From assembly GCA_017961175.1 (NCBI GenBank), contig JAGCXV010000035.1, positions 62,001 through 126,000 on the forward strand: a stretch of DNA of 64,000 nucleotides. The letters are read 5' to 3'. The position numbers and the translations under genes are program-made. This DNA is from Bacteroidales bacterium. Its GTDB lineage: Bacteria; Bacteroidota; Bacteroidia; Bacteroidales; UBA932. Shown one piece after another: positions 49,587 through 58,447 of this stretch (its first letter is position 1; the number at the start of each line of letters is the position of its first letter). Below the pieces are notes generated by a model. That model was not told where the DNA came from. It did not search any database and saw nothing but the letters and a program-made list of their open reading frames with translations.

Positions 49587-52214
49587 TCAGTCAAGGTCTT
49601 TGAATGTCTTGAAAGTATAGCCTTTCTTCTTCAGGTATGTGATGATTTCCCTCAGCCGGTTGTAGAGCCTTTCGCCTTCAGGACGTGTTGGCTCGATGCC
49701 TGGGTGAATCAGTATGATCGCTCCGTTGAGGGTGTTCTTTTTCTCGAATGCATAGAGGCGGTCTATCAGAGTCTGTGCATCTACATATGAACTCATTGAA
49801 GGAATCGTGTAGTCTGCCGGAGTGGCGGTTCCCTGTGTGTAGTTGATTACCTTGTAACCGGCTCTGGACAGGATGTTTACAGACTCGGTGTTGTAATGCT
49901 CGTATGGAGGGAGGAACCATTTGGACTGGCTCTGCAGAACGCCGAACTTTTCCAGTTCCCTTGCATTCAGGCGGATATCGGCGAGTATGCTGTCTTTGGA
50001 TATTAGCATTGAGTCACGGTTACCGTCCCACGGAGCATAAAGCAGATGCTTGTCTGAATGGCCGCTGACATAATGCCCCTCATCTACAATCTGGCGGATA
50101 ATATCCTGGAACTCAGGCTTGCGGAGAGCGTTGCCGGTAAAGAAGAAAGATCCCTTGATCTTTTCCTTGTTCAGACTCTGGAGGATTTTCTCTCCACCGT
50201 TGAACATATCGTCAGCGGAGAATATCAGATAGATTTCCTTCTTGGAAGGATCTATTCTTCGGATGGCTCCGTAGCGGTCTTTTACAACGTTGGTGATGGC
50301 CGGTTCAACTTCTTTCTTCTGGCGGTTGCCCTCCTGCTCCAGGGTAGCAAAGTAATATGTCAGGCCTGCTGTTCCGTCCATTGTAGGCTCGTTGGTTGCA
50401 TAGTCTCCGATATCGTTGTGATAGACTGCAATTCCCCTGTTGAGAGCAGGAGTCTTGTCCGGCTGACGGAGTCCTCCGCCGGCTCTGGACGAGAAAATGA
50501 AGTTATATACAGGACCATCTATCAGGCCTCCAGTTATCTCCCTGTGTTCCAGAGTGAAAGCGGAATGCGGATCGGTTGGCAGGAAGCCTCCCTTAGGATA
50601 GCCGATTATCATGGAAACTCCCCAAGGATTGCATCCGAACAGCCAGTCTCTCATAGCCGCTTCCATTTCTTCATAGGTAGTATCACCTGTGAGGCGGCGG
50701 TAGAGCTGGGCCTGTGTAACAGCAGCGCTGGTCAGGTTGTTGGAGCACCACAGGTATGGAATGCCGTGCATGAAAGGATCCAGTCCGGCTCTGTCTCTAA
50801 TATCCTGAAGGCCTTCCTTCATAAACTCAGTGTATTTGAGCCTCAGTCCCTCGTCTCCACTTTCTGCCTGAAGGAAGTGCCCGAGATTTATGAACGGATA
50901 GAACTGGTAGTGCCTTCCTCTTCCGAGTTCCATCCACGGAGAAACAGGTTCCTGCTCTCCGTAATAGTCTGCTTCTTCCTGATATGCAGGAAGTTTCGTT
51001 GTTTCGTAAAGGGTAGCTGCAGCAAGCTCGACATCATCCACCCAGGTGTCTTCCTCGTAGAAATATCTGGAAACATAGCAGGCGGTCTGGGTGTTGCCCG
51101 GAACCTCTTTGGCATATTCGTAAGCGTCCGGAGCCTTGGCGGCAATTTTCTTTGCAAAGTCCGGATCTATCGCGGAGAAAACTTCTCCTCCCAGAGCAAA
51201 GGAGGAAGCAAACTTTGCTGCCGCGGAGCTTACTCCGGTAGTGCGGTTCTTTCCGAACTTGCCCATTCCCTGAGGTTTGCCGCTAAGGAAGTAAACCGGC
51301 CTTCCGTTGCCCTCGCCCCATCCGTAATCAGCAGTATCGAACTGCGGTGGCTTGAATCCGATATGGTCTCTGTCATCGGCGATCTGGGTGAACATCACCC
51401 TGTCTTCAGGGTTCATCCTCACCAGCCAGTCAAGTCCCCAGCGGGCCTGGTCCAGAATATCCGGAATTCCGTTTGCCCCAGGCCTTCCATCCGCCTGATA
51501 GCGGTCTCTGAATATGCTCTTGTCCTCAATCCACTTCCAAGCAAACATCATGTGATATGTCGCAGTGGCGCTTGTTGTCTGATACTGAAGGTAATCGGAG
51601 GCATCATGCCATCCTCCGCGGACATCTATCCTCTCCCCGCTGCGCTCCGGATGGTCCACAATGTAACCGTCCAGCTGATGGCAGAGGGTATCCGTGAAAG
51701 GATTGTAGCCGCACTGCTGCTGCCTCATATAGTTGAGAAGCAGGTCTGCAGCCCCGTCATACACATCCGCACCTATCTTGAATACCGGAGAATATGTATC
51801 CCTGAATCTTATATAATACCCTCCCGGCTTTTCCAGAGCGGAAAAATTAAGTCTGAAAGCACTTTCCACAGCCCATTTGCTGCCATCGGCACCCCCGGCA
51901 CGGCCGGTGAAAACAGGAAGGTCGGTGACGGCATCAAAAACCACAAACTCTTCCGGCATCCATTCCTGCTCAATAAACGGAACATCCACTTCTACCTTTC
52001 CGGGCCGCCTTGTCCAGGCAGTCTGTCCGGATGCACTCACCTGAACATCCAGGCCATCTCTGTCTAAAGGCGCGTCCAGACTTTTTTCCTCAAAATAAAC
52101 GGCTACTTTAACGCTCTTCGGGAGATACCCCACATAATTGATTCTGATATGTTTCTGAGCGGACAGAGCAACGGTTGCGCACATAAAGGCAAGCAGGAGA
52201 AATACTCTTTTCAT
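49587..52214 (-). CDS. Secreted GH9 glycoside hydrolase fused to a polysaccharide deacetylase (CE4)
   Basis: 875 aa. Signal peptide ending ALSAQ; cellulase N-terminal Ig-like domain (about 20-125); GH9 catalytic domain (about 130-625) with GGWHDASDYLQY carrying Asp204 and Asp207 (nucleophilic water/base) and DYATNEPTMDG with the acid Glu609; also CNPWGVSMIIGYP and the PHSAF...HR substrate-His region. The C-terminal 215 residues are a NodB/CE4 domain: FSADD with Asp668-Asp669 (motif 1), His719-S-D-K-His723 (motif 2) and ILIHPG (motif 4), so metal and catalytic positions look intact. It would cut a beta-glucan-like or glucosamine-containing chain and remove acetyl groups. It stops 4 nt before the NfnB-like ATG, but no functional link is evident. 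Confidence 0.9.
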   Translation of the reverse strand: MKRVFLLLAFMCATVALSAQKHIRINYVGYLPKSVKVAVYFEEKSLDAPLDRDGLDVQVSASGQTAWTRRPGKVEVDVPFIEQEWMPEEFVVFDAVTDLPVFTGRAGGADGSKWAVESAFRLNFSALEKPGGYYIRFRDTYSPVFKIGADVYDGAADLLLNYMRQQQCGYNPFTDTLCHQLDGYIVDHPERSGERIDVRGGWHDASDYLQYQTTSATATYHMMFAWKWIEDKSIFRDRYQADGRPGANGIPDILDQARWGLDWLVRMNPEDRVMFTQIADDRDHIGFKPPQFDTADYGWGEGNGRPVYFLSGKPQGMGKFGKNRTTGVSSAAAKFASSFALGGEVFSAIDPDFAKKIAAKAPDAYEYAKEVPGNTQTACYVSRYFYEEDTWVDDVELAAATLYETTKLPAYQEEADYYGEQEPVSPWMELGRGRHYQFYPFINLGHFLQAESGDEGLRLKYTEFMKEGLQDIRDRAGLDPFMHGIPYLWCSNNLTSAAVTQAQLYRRLTGDTTYEEMEAAMRDWLFGCNPWGVSMIIGYPKGGFLPTDPHSAFTLEHREITGGLIDGPVYNFIFSSRAGGGLRQPDKTPALNRGIAVYHNDIGDYATNEPTMDGTAGLTYYFATLEQEGNRQKKEVEPAITNVVKDRYGAIRRIDPSKKEIYLIFSADDMFNGGEKILQSLNKEKIKGSFFFTGNALRKPEFQDIIRQIVDEGHYVSGHSDKHLLYAPWDGNRDSMLISKDSILADIRLNARELEKFGVLQSQSKWFLPPYEHYNTESVNILSRAGYKVINYTQGTATPADYTIPSMSSYVDAQTLIDRLYAFEKKNTLNGAIILIHPGIEPTRPEGERLYNRLREIITYLKKKGYTFKTFKDLD

Positions 52215-52246
52215 AATCTTCCGGGAATTGATTTTATCCTATCATA

Positions 52247-52254
52247 CAAATATA
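52247..52254 (-). promoter_or_regulatory. -7 element ahead of the GH9-deacetylase gene
   Basis: TATATTTG on the minus strand, 32 nt before the ATG at 52214; no good -33 found. Confidence 0.45.
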
Positions 52255-52261
52255 ATAAAAC

Positions 52262-52292
52262 TTTGTTTTTGTAGTTATTTGCCCTACCTTTA
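52262..52292 (+). promoter_or_regulatory. Promoter of sppA
   Basis: TTTG at 52262-52265, 19-nt spacer, TACCTTTA at 52285-52292 (seven of eight consensus bases), 36 nt before the sppA ATG. Confidence 0.5.
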
Positions 52293-52328
52293 CGTCTTAT
52301 TAGCGACAAATATTAAAAACACAACGAT

Positions 52329-54140
52329 ATGAATTTCTGGAAAACCTTTTTGGCCGCACTTCTTGGATGTCTTGTGGCCCTGATCCTCAACATTCTCCTG
52401 TTCTTCATGCTGATGGGCAGCCTTGTCGCTGCTGCAGGCGGGGGAGGACAAACCGGACCTACTGTAAAATCCAATTCGATTCTTAAGATAGACCTCTCCG
52501 AAACCTACGGAGAAAGAACTCAGGAGGGAATGGGAGGCGACATGTCCATTCCTTTCGTCAGCATGCCTCAGGCCTCTGTGGGCATTTACGATGCGGTAAA
52601 GGCTCTTGACAAAGCCGCAACAGACGACAGGATCTCAATGCTCCTGATCACCGATAAGGGAACAGGATCCAGCAGCATAACCGCTCTGGAAGAACTCAGG
52701 AATGCCATCGAGAAGTTCCATAACAGCGGTAAACCGGTAGTCGCCTACGGCATGAACTACTCCACCGGAGGCTATTTCGTAGCCAGCGCGGCCGACAAGA
52801 TCTACATGCACCAGGACGGTATGATTTCCCTTACCGGTCTGGGCGGAAGCATGATGTTCTTCAAGGACGCTCTGGATATGTTAGGCGTCAACTTCCAGCT
52901 CATCCGCCACGGAAAGTTCAAGGCAGCCGCCGAACAGTACATCAAGAATGATATCAGCCCTGAGAACCTCCAGCAGAATATGGAAATGATGAATTCCATC
53001 TGGAAGAGCTTCTCAGACAGAATCTGCAAAAGCCGCGGAATCAACGCTACCGACTTCAACAACGCAATCGATTCCCTCAAGATCGGCGACGGGGAAAGCG
53101 CAATGGCTTATTCTCTTGTGGATTCCGCACTTACTACCGAAAGATACGTTCAGAAGATTTGTGAACTTGCAGGTGTCGAAAAGGAGGATGACCTCAACGT
53201 CATAACCCTGTCTTCATATGCCAAGACATTAACCCCATCCCTGAAGGGCGATGCAACTGTTGCAGTCCTCTATGCTGAGGGTGAAATAGCCACAACCGGA
53301 AGCGGAATCGCTTCCAGCAAAATCGTAAAGCAGATCCGCAAGATTGCAAAAGACGATAAGATAAAAGCGGTTGTCCTCAGGGTCAACTCTCCTGGTGGAG
53401 ACGCTCAAGCTGCTGAACTGATAAGGGAAGAGCTTCAGGCTCTCGCTGCCGCAAAGCCTCTTGTTTGCAGCTTCGGAGAATATGCAGCCAGCGGCGGATA
53501 CTGGATTTCCGCACAGGCCAAGAAGATTTTCTCAGACGAGACCACCCTTACCGGATCAATCGGAGTGTTCTCCCTGGCAGTAAATTACGGCGAAGGCCTG
53601 AAGAAGCACCTGAAGATCAATCCGGTTGAGATCGGCACGCACCGCCACTCCACAATGTCCAGCGGAGTCCGTCCTCTGGATAATGTGGAAGTAGCCTACA
53701 ACCAGAAATTTGTCGAGCATATCTACGACAAGTTCATGGGCATAGTTGCAGACGGAAGGAAGATGAGCATCGCCGATGTCGATTCCATCGCACAGGGAAG
53801 AGTATGGACTGGAACCCAGGGAGTTGAAGTAGGAATCGTGGACAAGATCGGCGGTATTGACGACGCCATCAAGTACGCTGCCTGCATCGCTCTGGGCAAG
53901 GATCCTGACAACAACTATCGCGATGTAGACTATTCAGAATTCAAGGTCGAAGAATATCCGAAGGTAAAGACACAGATGGAGCTGCTGATGGAGAGCTTTG
54001 GCGGTTCTTCCGGAGAAAACGCTCTGATAAACAAGTTCTTCGGAAAATCCAACCTCAACGAACTGATTGAAGATTTCCGCAACAACAAGGGCGTAAAGAC
54101 GTTCGCCAGGATGCCTTACACCCTCCAGATCTCCTACTAG
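52329..54140 (+). CDS. sppA: Signal peptide peptidase SppA, 67-kDa type
   Basis: 603 aa, the long tandem type as in E. coli. One N-terminal transmembrane helix (about 8-36). The first S49 domain contributes the general-base Lys in HGKFKAAAEQY (Lys198), and the second carries the nucleophile Ser388 in YAASGGYWIS. RVNSPGGDAQAAE and TLTGSIGVF are conserved family stretches. It degrades cleaved signal peptides in the inner membrane, active site facing the periplasm. The Fic gene begins 3 nt after its stop. Confidence 0.93.
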   Translation: MNFWKTFLAALLGCLVALILNILLFFMLMGSLVAAAGGGGQTGPTVKSNSILKIDLSETYGERTQEGMGGDMSIPFVSMPQASVGIYDAVKALDKAATDDRISMLLITDKGTGSSSITALEELRNAIEKFHNSGKPVVAYGMNYSTGGYFVASAADKIYMHQDGMISLTGLGGSMMFFKDALDMLGVNFQLIRHGKFKAAAEQYIKNDISPENLQQNMEMMNSIWKSFSDRICKSRGINATDFNNAIDSLKIGDGESAMAYSLVDSALTTERYVQKICELAGVEKEDDLNVITLSSYAKTLTPSLKGDATVAVLYAEGEIATTGSGIASSKIVKQIRKIAKDDKIKAVVLRVNSPGGDAQAAELIREELQALAAAKPLVCSFGEYAASGGYWISAQAKKIFSDETTLTGSIGVFSLAVNYGEGLKKHLKINPVEIGTHRHSTMSSGVRPLDNVEVAYNQKFVEHIYDKFMGIVADGRKMSIADVDSIAQGRVWTGTQGVEVGIVDKIGGIDDAIKYAACIALGKDPDNNYRDVDYSEFKVEEYPKVKTQMELLMESFGGSSGENALINKFFGKSNLNELIEDFRNNKGVKTFARMPYTLQISY

Positions 54141-54143
54141 CAG

Positions 54144-55292
54144 ATGGCAAAAGGTAAAGATGTCCATATCCTGAACTTTGACGAGTATCTCCGGCAGGGA
54201 GAGCCCGGCAAAAAAGAGAAGGCCGAAATCTGGCGTACTGCCATCGGCCTTCAGGATGTTGACGGATTAAAGACATCCGATTACCTGAAACAGACAGCAA
54301 AAAGGAACATCGAGGGAGACATTACGATTGACCAGGTACAAAAGCTTATAACTTCCTATTACAACGCCAGGGAAAACCGCAATGCGGACAGCAGCCAAAT
54401 AGAGGCTGACAAGGCATCGGCGAATATAGCCAAGATTCTGAAAGAAAAGACTTTTGCCTTTTCTCTTCCGGGATTTGTGAGCATCCACAGGAGAATATTC
54501 GATGGGATTTTCAAGTTTGCCGGAAGAATTAGGGATTATAACATCACAAAACAGGAGTGGGTTCTTGAGGGAGATACCGTACTGTATGTTCCGGCAACAG
54601 ATATCAAACGTGCCGTAGAGTACGACCTTCAGCAGGAAAAAGCTTTCAGCTATGCCAACCTGGATATCAATCAGACAATCTCTCATCTGGCCAAGTTCAT
54701 TTCCGGGCTCTGGCAGATTCATCCTTTCGGGGAAGGCAACACCAGGGCAACTGCAGTATTCGCGATAAAGTATCTGCAATCCCGGGGATTCCAGGTTAAC
54801 AACGAAATGTTTGCAAAGCATTCCTGGTATTTCCGTAATGCCTTGGTTAGAGCCAATTACAACAATAATCCAAAGTGTATCGCCTCAACCACCCTGTATC
54901 TCGAACGCTTTTTCCAGAATCTTCTCAACGGCCAGAAATGGGATTTGAGAAGCCGCTATCTCCACATCTATCCTACCTGGGAATGGACAGACCAGCCCAA
55001 CCTCGAAGACCCGACAAGTACCCGACAAGTACCCGACAAGTACCCGACAAGTTCAAAAGTCGATAATGTTTACAGATTGGCTTATGCTGTTGGAGAAAAA
55101 CAAATGTCTACAAAAGAAATGGTTTGCGCTTTAGGCCTTAAAGATCGTGAGCACTTTATCAATGCATTCTTAAAGCCAGCGATATTAAAAGGTCATATAG
55201 CAATGCTATACCCAGAATCCCCGCGGCATCCAAGGCAAAAGTATTATCTCACAGATAAGGGAAAGGCTATTTTAAAGAAGCGGAAACAATAA
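54144..55292 (+). CDS. Fic-domain protein with internal 11-bp tandem repeats and C-terminal winged-helix region
   Basis: 382 aa. N-terminal helix has KRNIEGDITIDQVQ (Glu57), resembling the autoinhibitory S/T-x3-E-G/N motif but with Lys in place of Ser/Thr. The Fic motif HPFGEGNTR spans residues 193-201 (catalytic His193, acidic Glu197, Arg201) and is complete, so AMPylation or a related nucleotide transfer is likely. Residues about 289-303 are encoded by four perfect 11-bp repeats, read in changing frames. After them a winged-helix-like tail (about 305-382, QMSTKEMVCALGLKDREHFINAFL) ends in YYLTDKGKAIL; this 3' part looks more AT-rich than the rest. No separate antitoxin gene is visible. Its 3' end overlaps the convergent tilS gene by 26 bp. 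Confidence 0.88.
   Translation: MAKGKDVHILNFDEYLRQGEPGKKEKAEIWRTAIGLQDVDGLKTSDYLKQTAKRNIEGDITIDQVQKLITSYYNARENRNADSSQIEADKASANIAKILKEKTFAFSLPGFVSIHRRIFDGIFKFAGRIRDYNITKQEWVLEGDTVLYVPATDIKRAVEYDLQQEKAFSYANLDINQTISHLAKFISGLWQIHPFGEGNTRATAVFAIKYLQSRGFQVNNEMFAKHSWYFRNALVRANYNNNPKCIASTTLYLERFFQNLLNGQKWDLRSRYLHIYPTWEWTDQPNLEDPTSTRQVPDKYPTSSKVDNVYRLAYAVGEKQMSTKEMVCALGLKDREHFINAFLKPAILKGHIAMLYPESPRHPRQKYYLTDKGKAILKKRKQ
55009..55052 (+). repeat. Four perfect tandem copies of an 11-bp unit inside the Fic gene
   Basis: The unit ACCCGACAAGT occurs at 55009-55019, 55020-55030, 55031-55041 and 55042-55052 without a mismatch. As 11 is not a multiple of three, losing one copy would move translation to a frame that stops at 55066, and gaining one to a frame that stops about 26 codons past the repeats. 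Confidence 0.93.
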
Positions 55293-56685
55293 GGATTTTA
55301 TTGCTCTGCGATGTGACACGGAAACGGTCATCGATTTCCAGGGACGGAAGACACACAATCTTTCCGTCCTTGTCTTTTATTACAGGGATTATGTCCTTGA
55401 ACAGAAGGTCAACTTTCCTGGAATTGAGGAAATCCGCCACACTCTTGCTGCCCTTCAAGCCGAACGGAGAAAACTTGTCTCCCGTCTGCATTGTGCTTAC
55501 TGTCAACGGAAAAGAAACTCTTGACGCATCCAGTACACTGAGTCCGTTCCTGACAGCATCACTTATGTCAAAACCATCTTTCTCCCTTTCTGCAAACGTT
55601 ATGGAATAAGAGCCGAAAAAATAACTTCCGCAGGCATCTATCTGGACGGGACTGAAATCACAGTCATTGAAAGATGAATCGTAAATAAGCAGTTCTCCCC
55701 TCTCCACTGTAGCCGTGTGGGAGGCCATCGGTATTGTCAGTGAAGTTTCTTCAGCTGTCTGCAAAGCAGAAGCAATATTGTCAATGGCATCCTCGCTTAA
55801 CGGAATGTTGTGGAAACGGAAAAGTTCCGATAGCCAGAAGTCCGGATTTCCAGTTTCTTTCAGTTTATCCAAAGAAACGCGGCAGACAACATATTTCTCT
55901 GACAGAGAGTTAAGTATAGAGTAGCCCCTTCCTGTTGATTCTGCCTTTAAGCCTCTTAGTTTCTCTACGCAAAACCCGTCAACCTCCTTGTTTAATGAAC
56001 GGAACCTTCCAATGTCTTTTGCCAGGGTTTTGACAACGGACGGATTGATTTCCTGCAGGAGCGGGATGATTTGGTTGCGTATTTTATTGCGGGAATATTC
56101 GTTTTGGGAGTTGGTTTTGTCAATGCAGTACTCGAGATTGTTCTCTTTGGCATATTCCTCGATTTCAGATCTCTCAACTTCTAGAAGCGGGCGAGCTACA
56201 TACAGTTTGTCTCCAAGCGGGCCGTACGGGCGGATCGCACCAAGGCCCTGGCGGCCGGTTCCCCTGACAAGATTCAGCAAGAGGGTTTCCGCATTGTCGT
56301 TGGCATTGTGTGCGGTAAGAAGAAAGTCAAAGCCTTCCTTCTGGGCAAGTTCCCGGAACCAGTTGTAGCGGAGTTCTCGGGCAGCAATCTCCACGGAGAG
56401 TTTATGCTCTTTGGCGTATGCAAGAGTGTCAAAATCAGCGGTAAAGAACTCGAAGCCATATCGCTGAGCAAGATTACGGACAAACTCCTGATCTCTGTTT
56501 GAGTCTTCTCCCCTGAGGTGGAAATTCTCGTGCGCCACCCCTATCCTTCTGAAACTGTTCCTGAGTCCAAAAATAGCATGGGCCATCACGGAAGAATCAA
56601 TTCCCCCGCTGACTGCCAGAAGCAAAGAACCTGAAATCATTTGCCGGGACAGAAATGAAGCAACTTTCTCACTAACAGCGCTCAT
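55267..56685 (-). CDS. tilS: tRNA(Ile)-lysidine synthetase
   Basis: 472 aa. PP-loop LAVSGGIDSSVMAH (about 22-35), LTAHNANDNAETLLLNLVRGTG and RPLLEVERSEIEEYAKENNLEY are typical of TilS; the C-terminal TilS domain includes FSPFGLKGSKSVADFLNSRKV near residue 400. It adds lysine to C34 of tRNA-Ile(CAU) so that it reads AUA codons, and is essential in most bacteria. Its ATG overlaps the stop of the DUF3078 gene by 4 bp; its 3' end overlaps the Fic gene. Confidence 0.93.
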   Translation of the reverse strand: MSAVSEKVASFLSRQMISGSLLLAVSGGIDSSVMAHAIFGLRNSFRRIGVAHENFHLRGEDSNRDQEFVRNLAQRYGFEFFTADFDTLAYAKEHKLSVEIAARELRYNWFRELAQKEGFDFLLTAHNANDNAETLLLNLVRGTGRQGLGAIRPYGPLGDKLYVARPLLEVERSEIEEYAKENNLEYCIDKTNSQNEYSRNKIRNQIIPLLQEINPSVVKTLAKDIGRFRSLNKEVDGFCVEKLRGLKAESTGRGYSILNSLSEKYVVCRVSLDKLKETGNPDFWLSELFRFHNIPLSEDAIDNIASALQTAEETSLTIPMASHTATVERGELLIYDSSFNDCDFSPVQIDACGSYFFGSYSITFAEREKDGFDISDAVRNGLSVLDASRVSFPLTVSTMQTGDKFSPFGLKGSKSVADFLNSRKVDLLFKDIIPVIKDKDGKIVCLPSLEIDDRFRVTSQSNKILIVSASLK

Positions 56686-57716
56686 TTCTTGTATGTACCT
56701 ATGGTGTAGGAGAAACTGAGGCCGAATATCTCCTTGAACTGGACTCGGGCGGCCTCATGCCCTTCCTTGTTGGCAATCTTGATCTTGTCGTCGTAGATGA
56801 GGTTGGTCCTCAGCGATGCCTTGAAGTATTTGTTAAGAGTGTAGTCTGCCTGCACATCCCAGTAAACCACTATGTTGGAAGGAGTTCCCATATAGTCCGA
56901 GAAGAGGGACAGCTGCGATGCGACCTTGAAGTCCTTTGTAAGAGCCTTGGAGAAAACAGCCTTGAGCTGCGCACCAAGCTCCCAGCGGACAGGCCTGTTG
57001 TATTTGTTACCGTACCTGACCCTGATAGCGCTATCCGCCGCTACTATCGTCATGCTTCCGGTCAGAGGAGCAAAGTTCAGGGAGAAAACCTTTCCGTTGC
57101 CAGGCTTCCAGTCCATACCTAGACCGACCGTCAGATAACCCGGAGCCAGGAACTTGGACTTCATCGTTGCCTCGTTGTTCTTGTTGTAGTCGAATCCCGG
57201 AGAGAACTGGCTCTTGAAATTCATGAACGCGGAGAAGTAGATCTTCTTGTAGGCCTGGTAACCCCATTTGCTGTCCAGGATGATGCGGTCCTCGCTCTTG
57301 CGGTATCCCACATCGTAGTTCTGGACAAATCCGTAACCCAGCTGTGCACGGTTATCCCAGAAGATCTTGCCCTTGGCATAGTTGGCCATACCGTTCATGT
57401 AAGCGTTGAAGGCGATGGAACCGCTACCTCCGGCTGCCCAGTTTGTAAGGGAAACCTGGGAAAAGATAAGTTCATCATTAAGGCCTATGGTCCAGAACTT
57501 TGGAGAAGGTCCTCCATAGTCAGGCTCAGGAGTCGGAAAGTTCAGGCCGATTAGCCTTACCAGTTCCTGCTCCTTGCTGAGCCCGCTCTGGATAGGTTCC
57601 ACCTTCTTGTTGCGGATAGTGTCTCCCCAGAATCCTATCTTTACCTGGGAATGGGCACTTTGGCAGAACAATCCGAAAGCCAGGGCCAAAAGCAATATGT
57701 AGAACTTCCTAGTCAT
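56682..57716 (-). CDS. DUF3078 outer-membrane protein
   Basis: 344 aa. Signal peptide ending SAHSQ, then the DUF3078 pattern FWTIGLNDELIFSQVSLTNWAAGGSGS (begins about residue 74), RAQLGYGFVQNYDVGYRKSEDR and alternating strands with aromatic ends, finishing FSYTIGTYKK. Predicted outer-membrane beta barrel of unknown substrate, found across Bacteroidota. It overlaps both neighbours (8 bp with the upstream gene, 4 bp with tilS), so the three are translationally coupled. Confidence 0.85.
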   Translation of the reverse strand: MTRKFYILLLALAFGLFCQSAHSQVKIGFWGDTIRNKKVEPIQSGLSKEQELVRLIGLNFPTPEPDYGGPSPKFWTIGLNDELIFSQVSLTNWAAGGSGSIAFNAYMNGMANYAKGKIFWDNRAQLGYGFVQNYDVGYRKSEDRIILDSKWGYQAYKKIYFSAFMNFKSQFSPGFDYNKNNEATMKSKFLAPGYLTVGLGMDWKPGNGKVFSLNFAPLTGSMTIVAADSAIRVRYGNKYNRPVRWELGAQLKAVFSKALTKDFKVASQLSLFSDYMGTPSNIVVYWDVQADYTLNKYFKASLRTNLIYDDKIKIANKEGHEAARVQFKEIFGLSFSYTIGTYKK

Positions 57717-58425
57717 TCAAAACATCTTCGGTATTGTATCCGAAACCGTTGCGCTTTCCGGTAGGAATCCTGTAATCGTCAGAATCCTTGTCTCCAACGG
57801 TAATGGTTTTCACGTTTTCGAACGGAGGGACCAGAAGGTCGAAGCTGATGGCGTAAAGCATGGCGTTCTCCACGAAATCGCGGAGCTCCTTCTTGTCCAG
57901 GAGCACCTTTCCGAAATCGGAGATCTTGTTTCTCGGCTGCCTCTTGCCCTCAACGAAGAAATAACCCTCACGGTTGATGAACAGCCTGGCTACCAGGTAA
58001 CCAGGGTCGCAGTCACGGTTGAGCTTTACTGACTCGTAGAGAAAATTGTGGACGGTAATCACTCCGCAGTAGGTGTTGAACTTCTCCTGCTTGGAGTAAG
58101 GGTTCTTCCAAACGGCGTGATCCCTGTCAAACTGGTAAACATCCGGAAGAAGGCTGAACACCAGAACGTCATCGGCGAACCTCACCTCGGCTTCCAGTTT
58201 TCCCTTGTCCCTGTACTCTAATTTAACGCGTCGGCTGAGCACCTTGCCGGAATCTTTGATCTCATCCAGAGCCTCGTCCAGGTCGTTGCTGATTTCAGCC
58301 AGCAGTTCCTTAAGGCTGTTGAACACTTCCAAGGCCCTGTCGAAAATCAGGGACTTGGTGTTGGATTTTCCACTGAGCGCCTCAACCAATTGTTTGTTAG
58401 GCGACAAAGGCTGGTCGTTGTCCAT
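57709..58425 (-). CDS. Conserved cytoplasmic protein of unknown function
   Basis: 238 aa, no signal or membrane segment. An N-terminal helical part (about 25-60, LEVFNSLKELLAEISNDLDE) is followed by a mixed alpha/beta domain with KLEAEVRFADDVLVFSLLPDVYQF and GYLVARLFINREGYFFVEGKR. I do not recognise a family. Tight coupling to DUF3078 (8-bp overlap) and position behind proS are the only functional hints. Confidence 0.7.
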   Translation of the reverse strand: MDNDQPLSPNKQLVEALSGKSNTKSLIFDRALEVFNSLKELLAEISNDLDEALDEIKDSGKVLSRRVKLEYRDKGKLEAEVRFADDVLVFSLLPDVYQFDRDHAVWKNPYSKQEKFNTYCGVITVHNFLYESVKLNRDCDPGYLVARLFINREGYFFVEGKRQPRNKISDFGKVLLDKKELRDFVENAMLYAISFDLLVPPFENVKTITVGDKDSDDYRIPTGKRNGFGYNTEDVLND

Positions 58426-58447
58426 ATCTTTATTGTCTTAGTGTCTG

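Noticed and set aside
50058..52067. 669-codon open frame on the plus strand
   Set aside because: Fully antisense to the GH9-deacetylase gene, whose motifs are convincing; its product shows no signal peptide or known motif.
55009..55052. CRISPR-like direct repeats
   Set aside because: Units are contiguous with no spacers and lie inside a coding frame; this is a simple tandem repeat.
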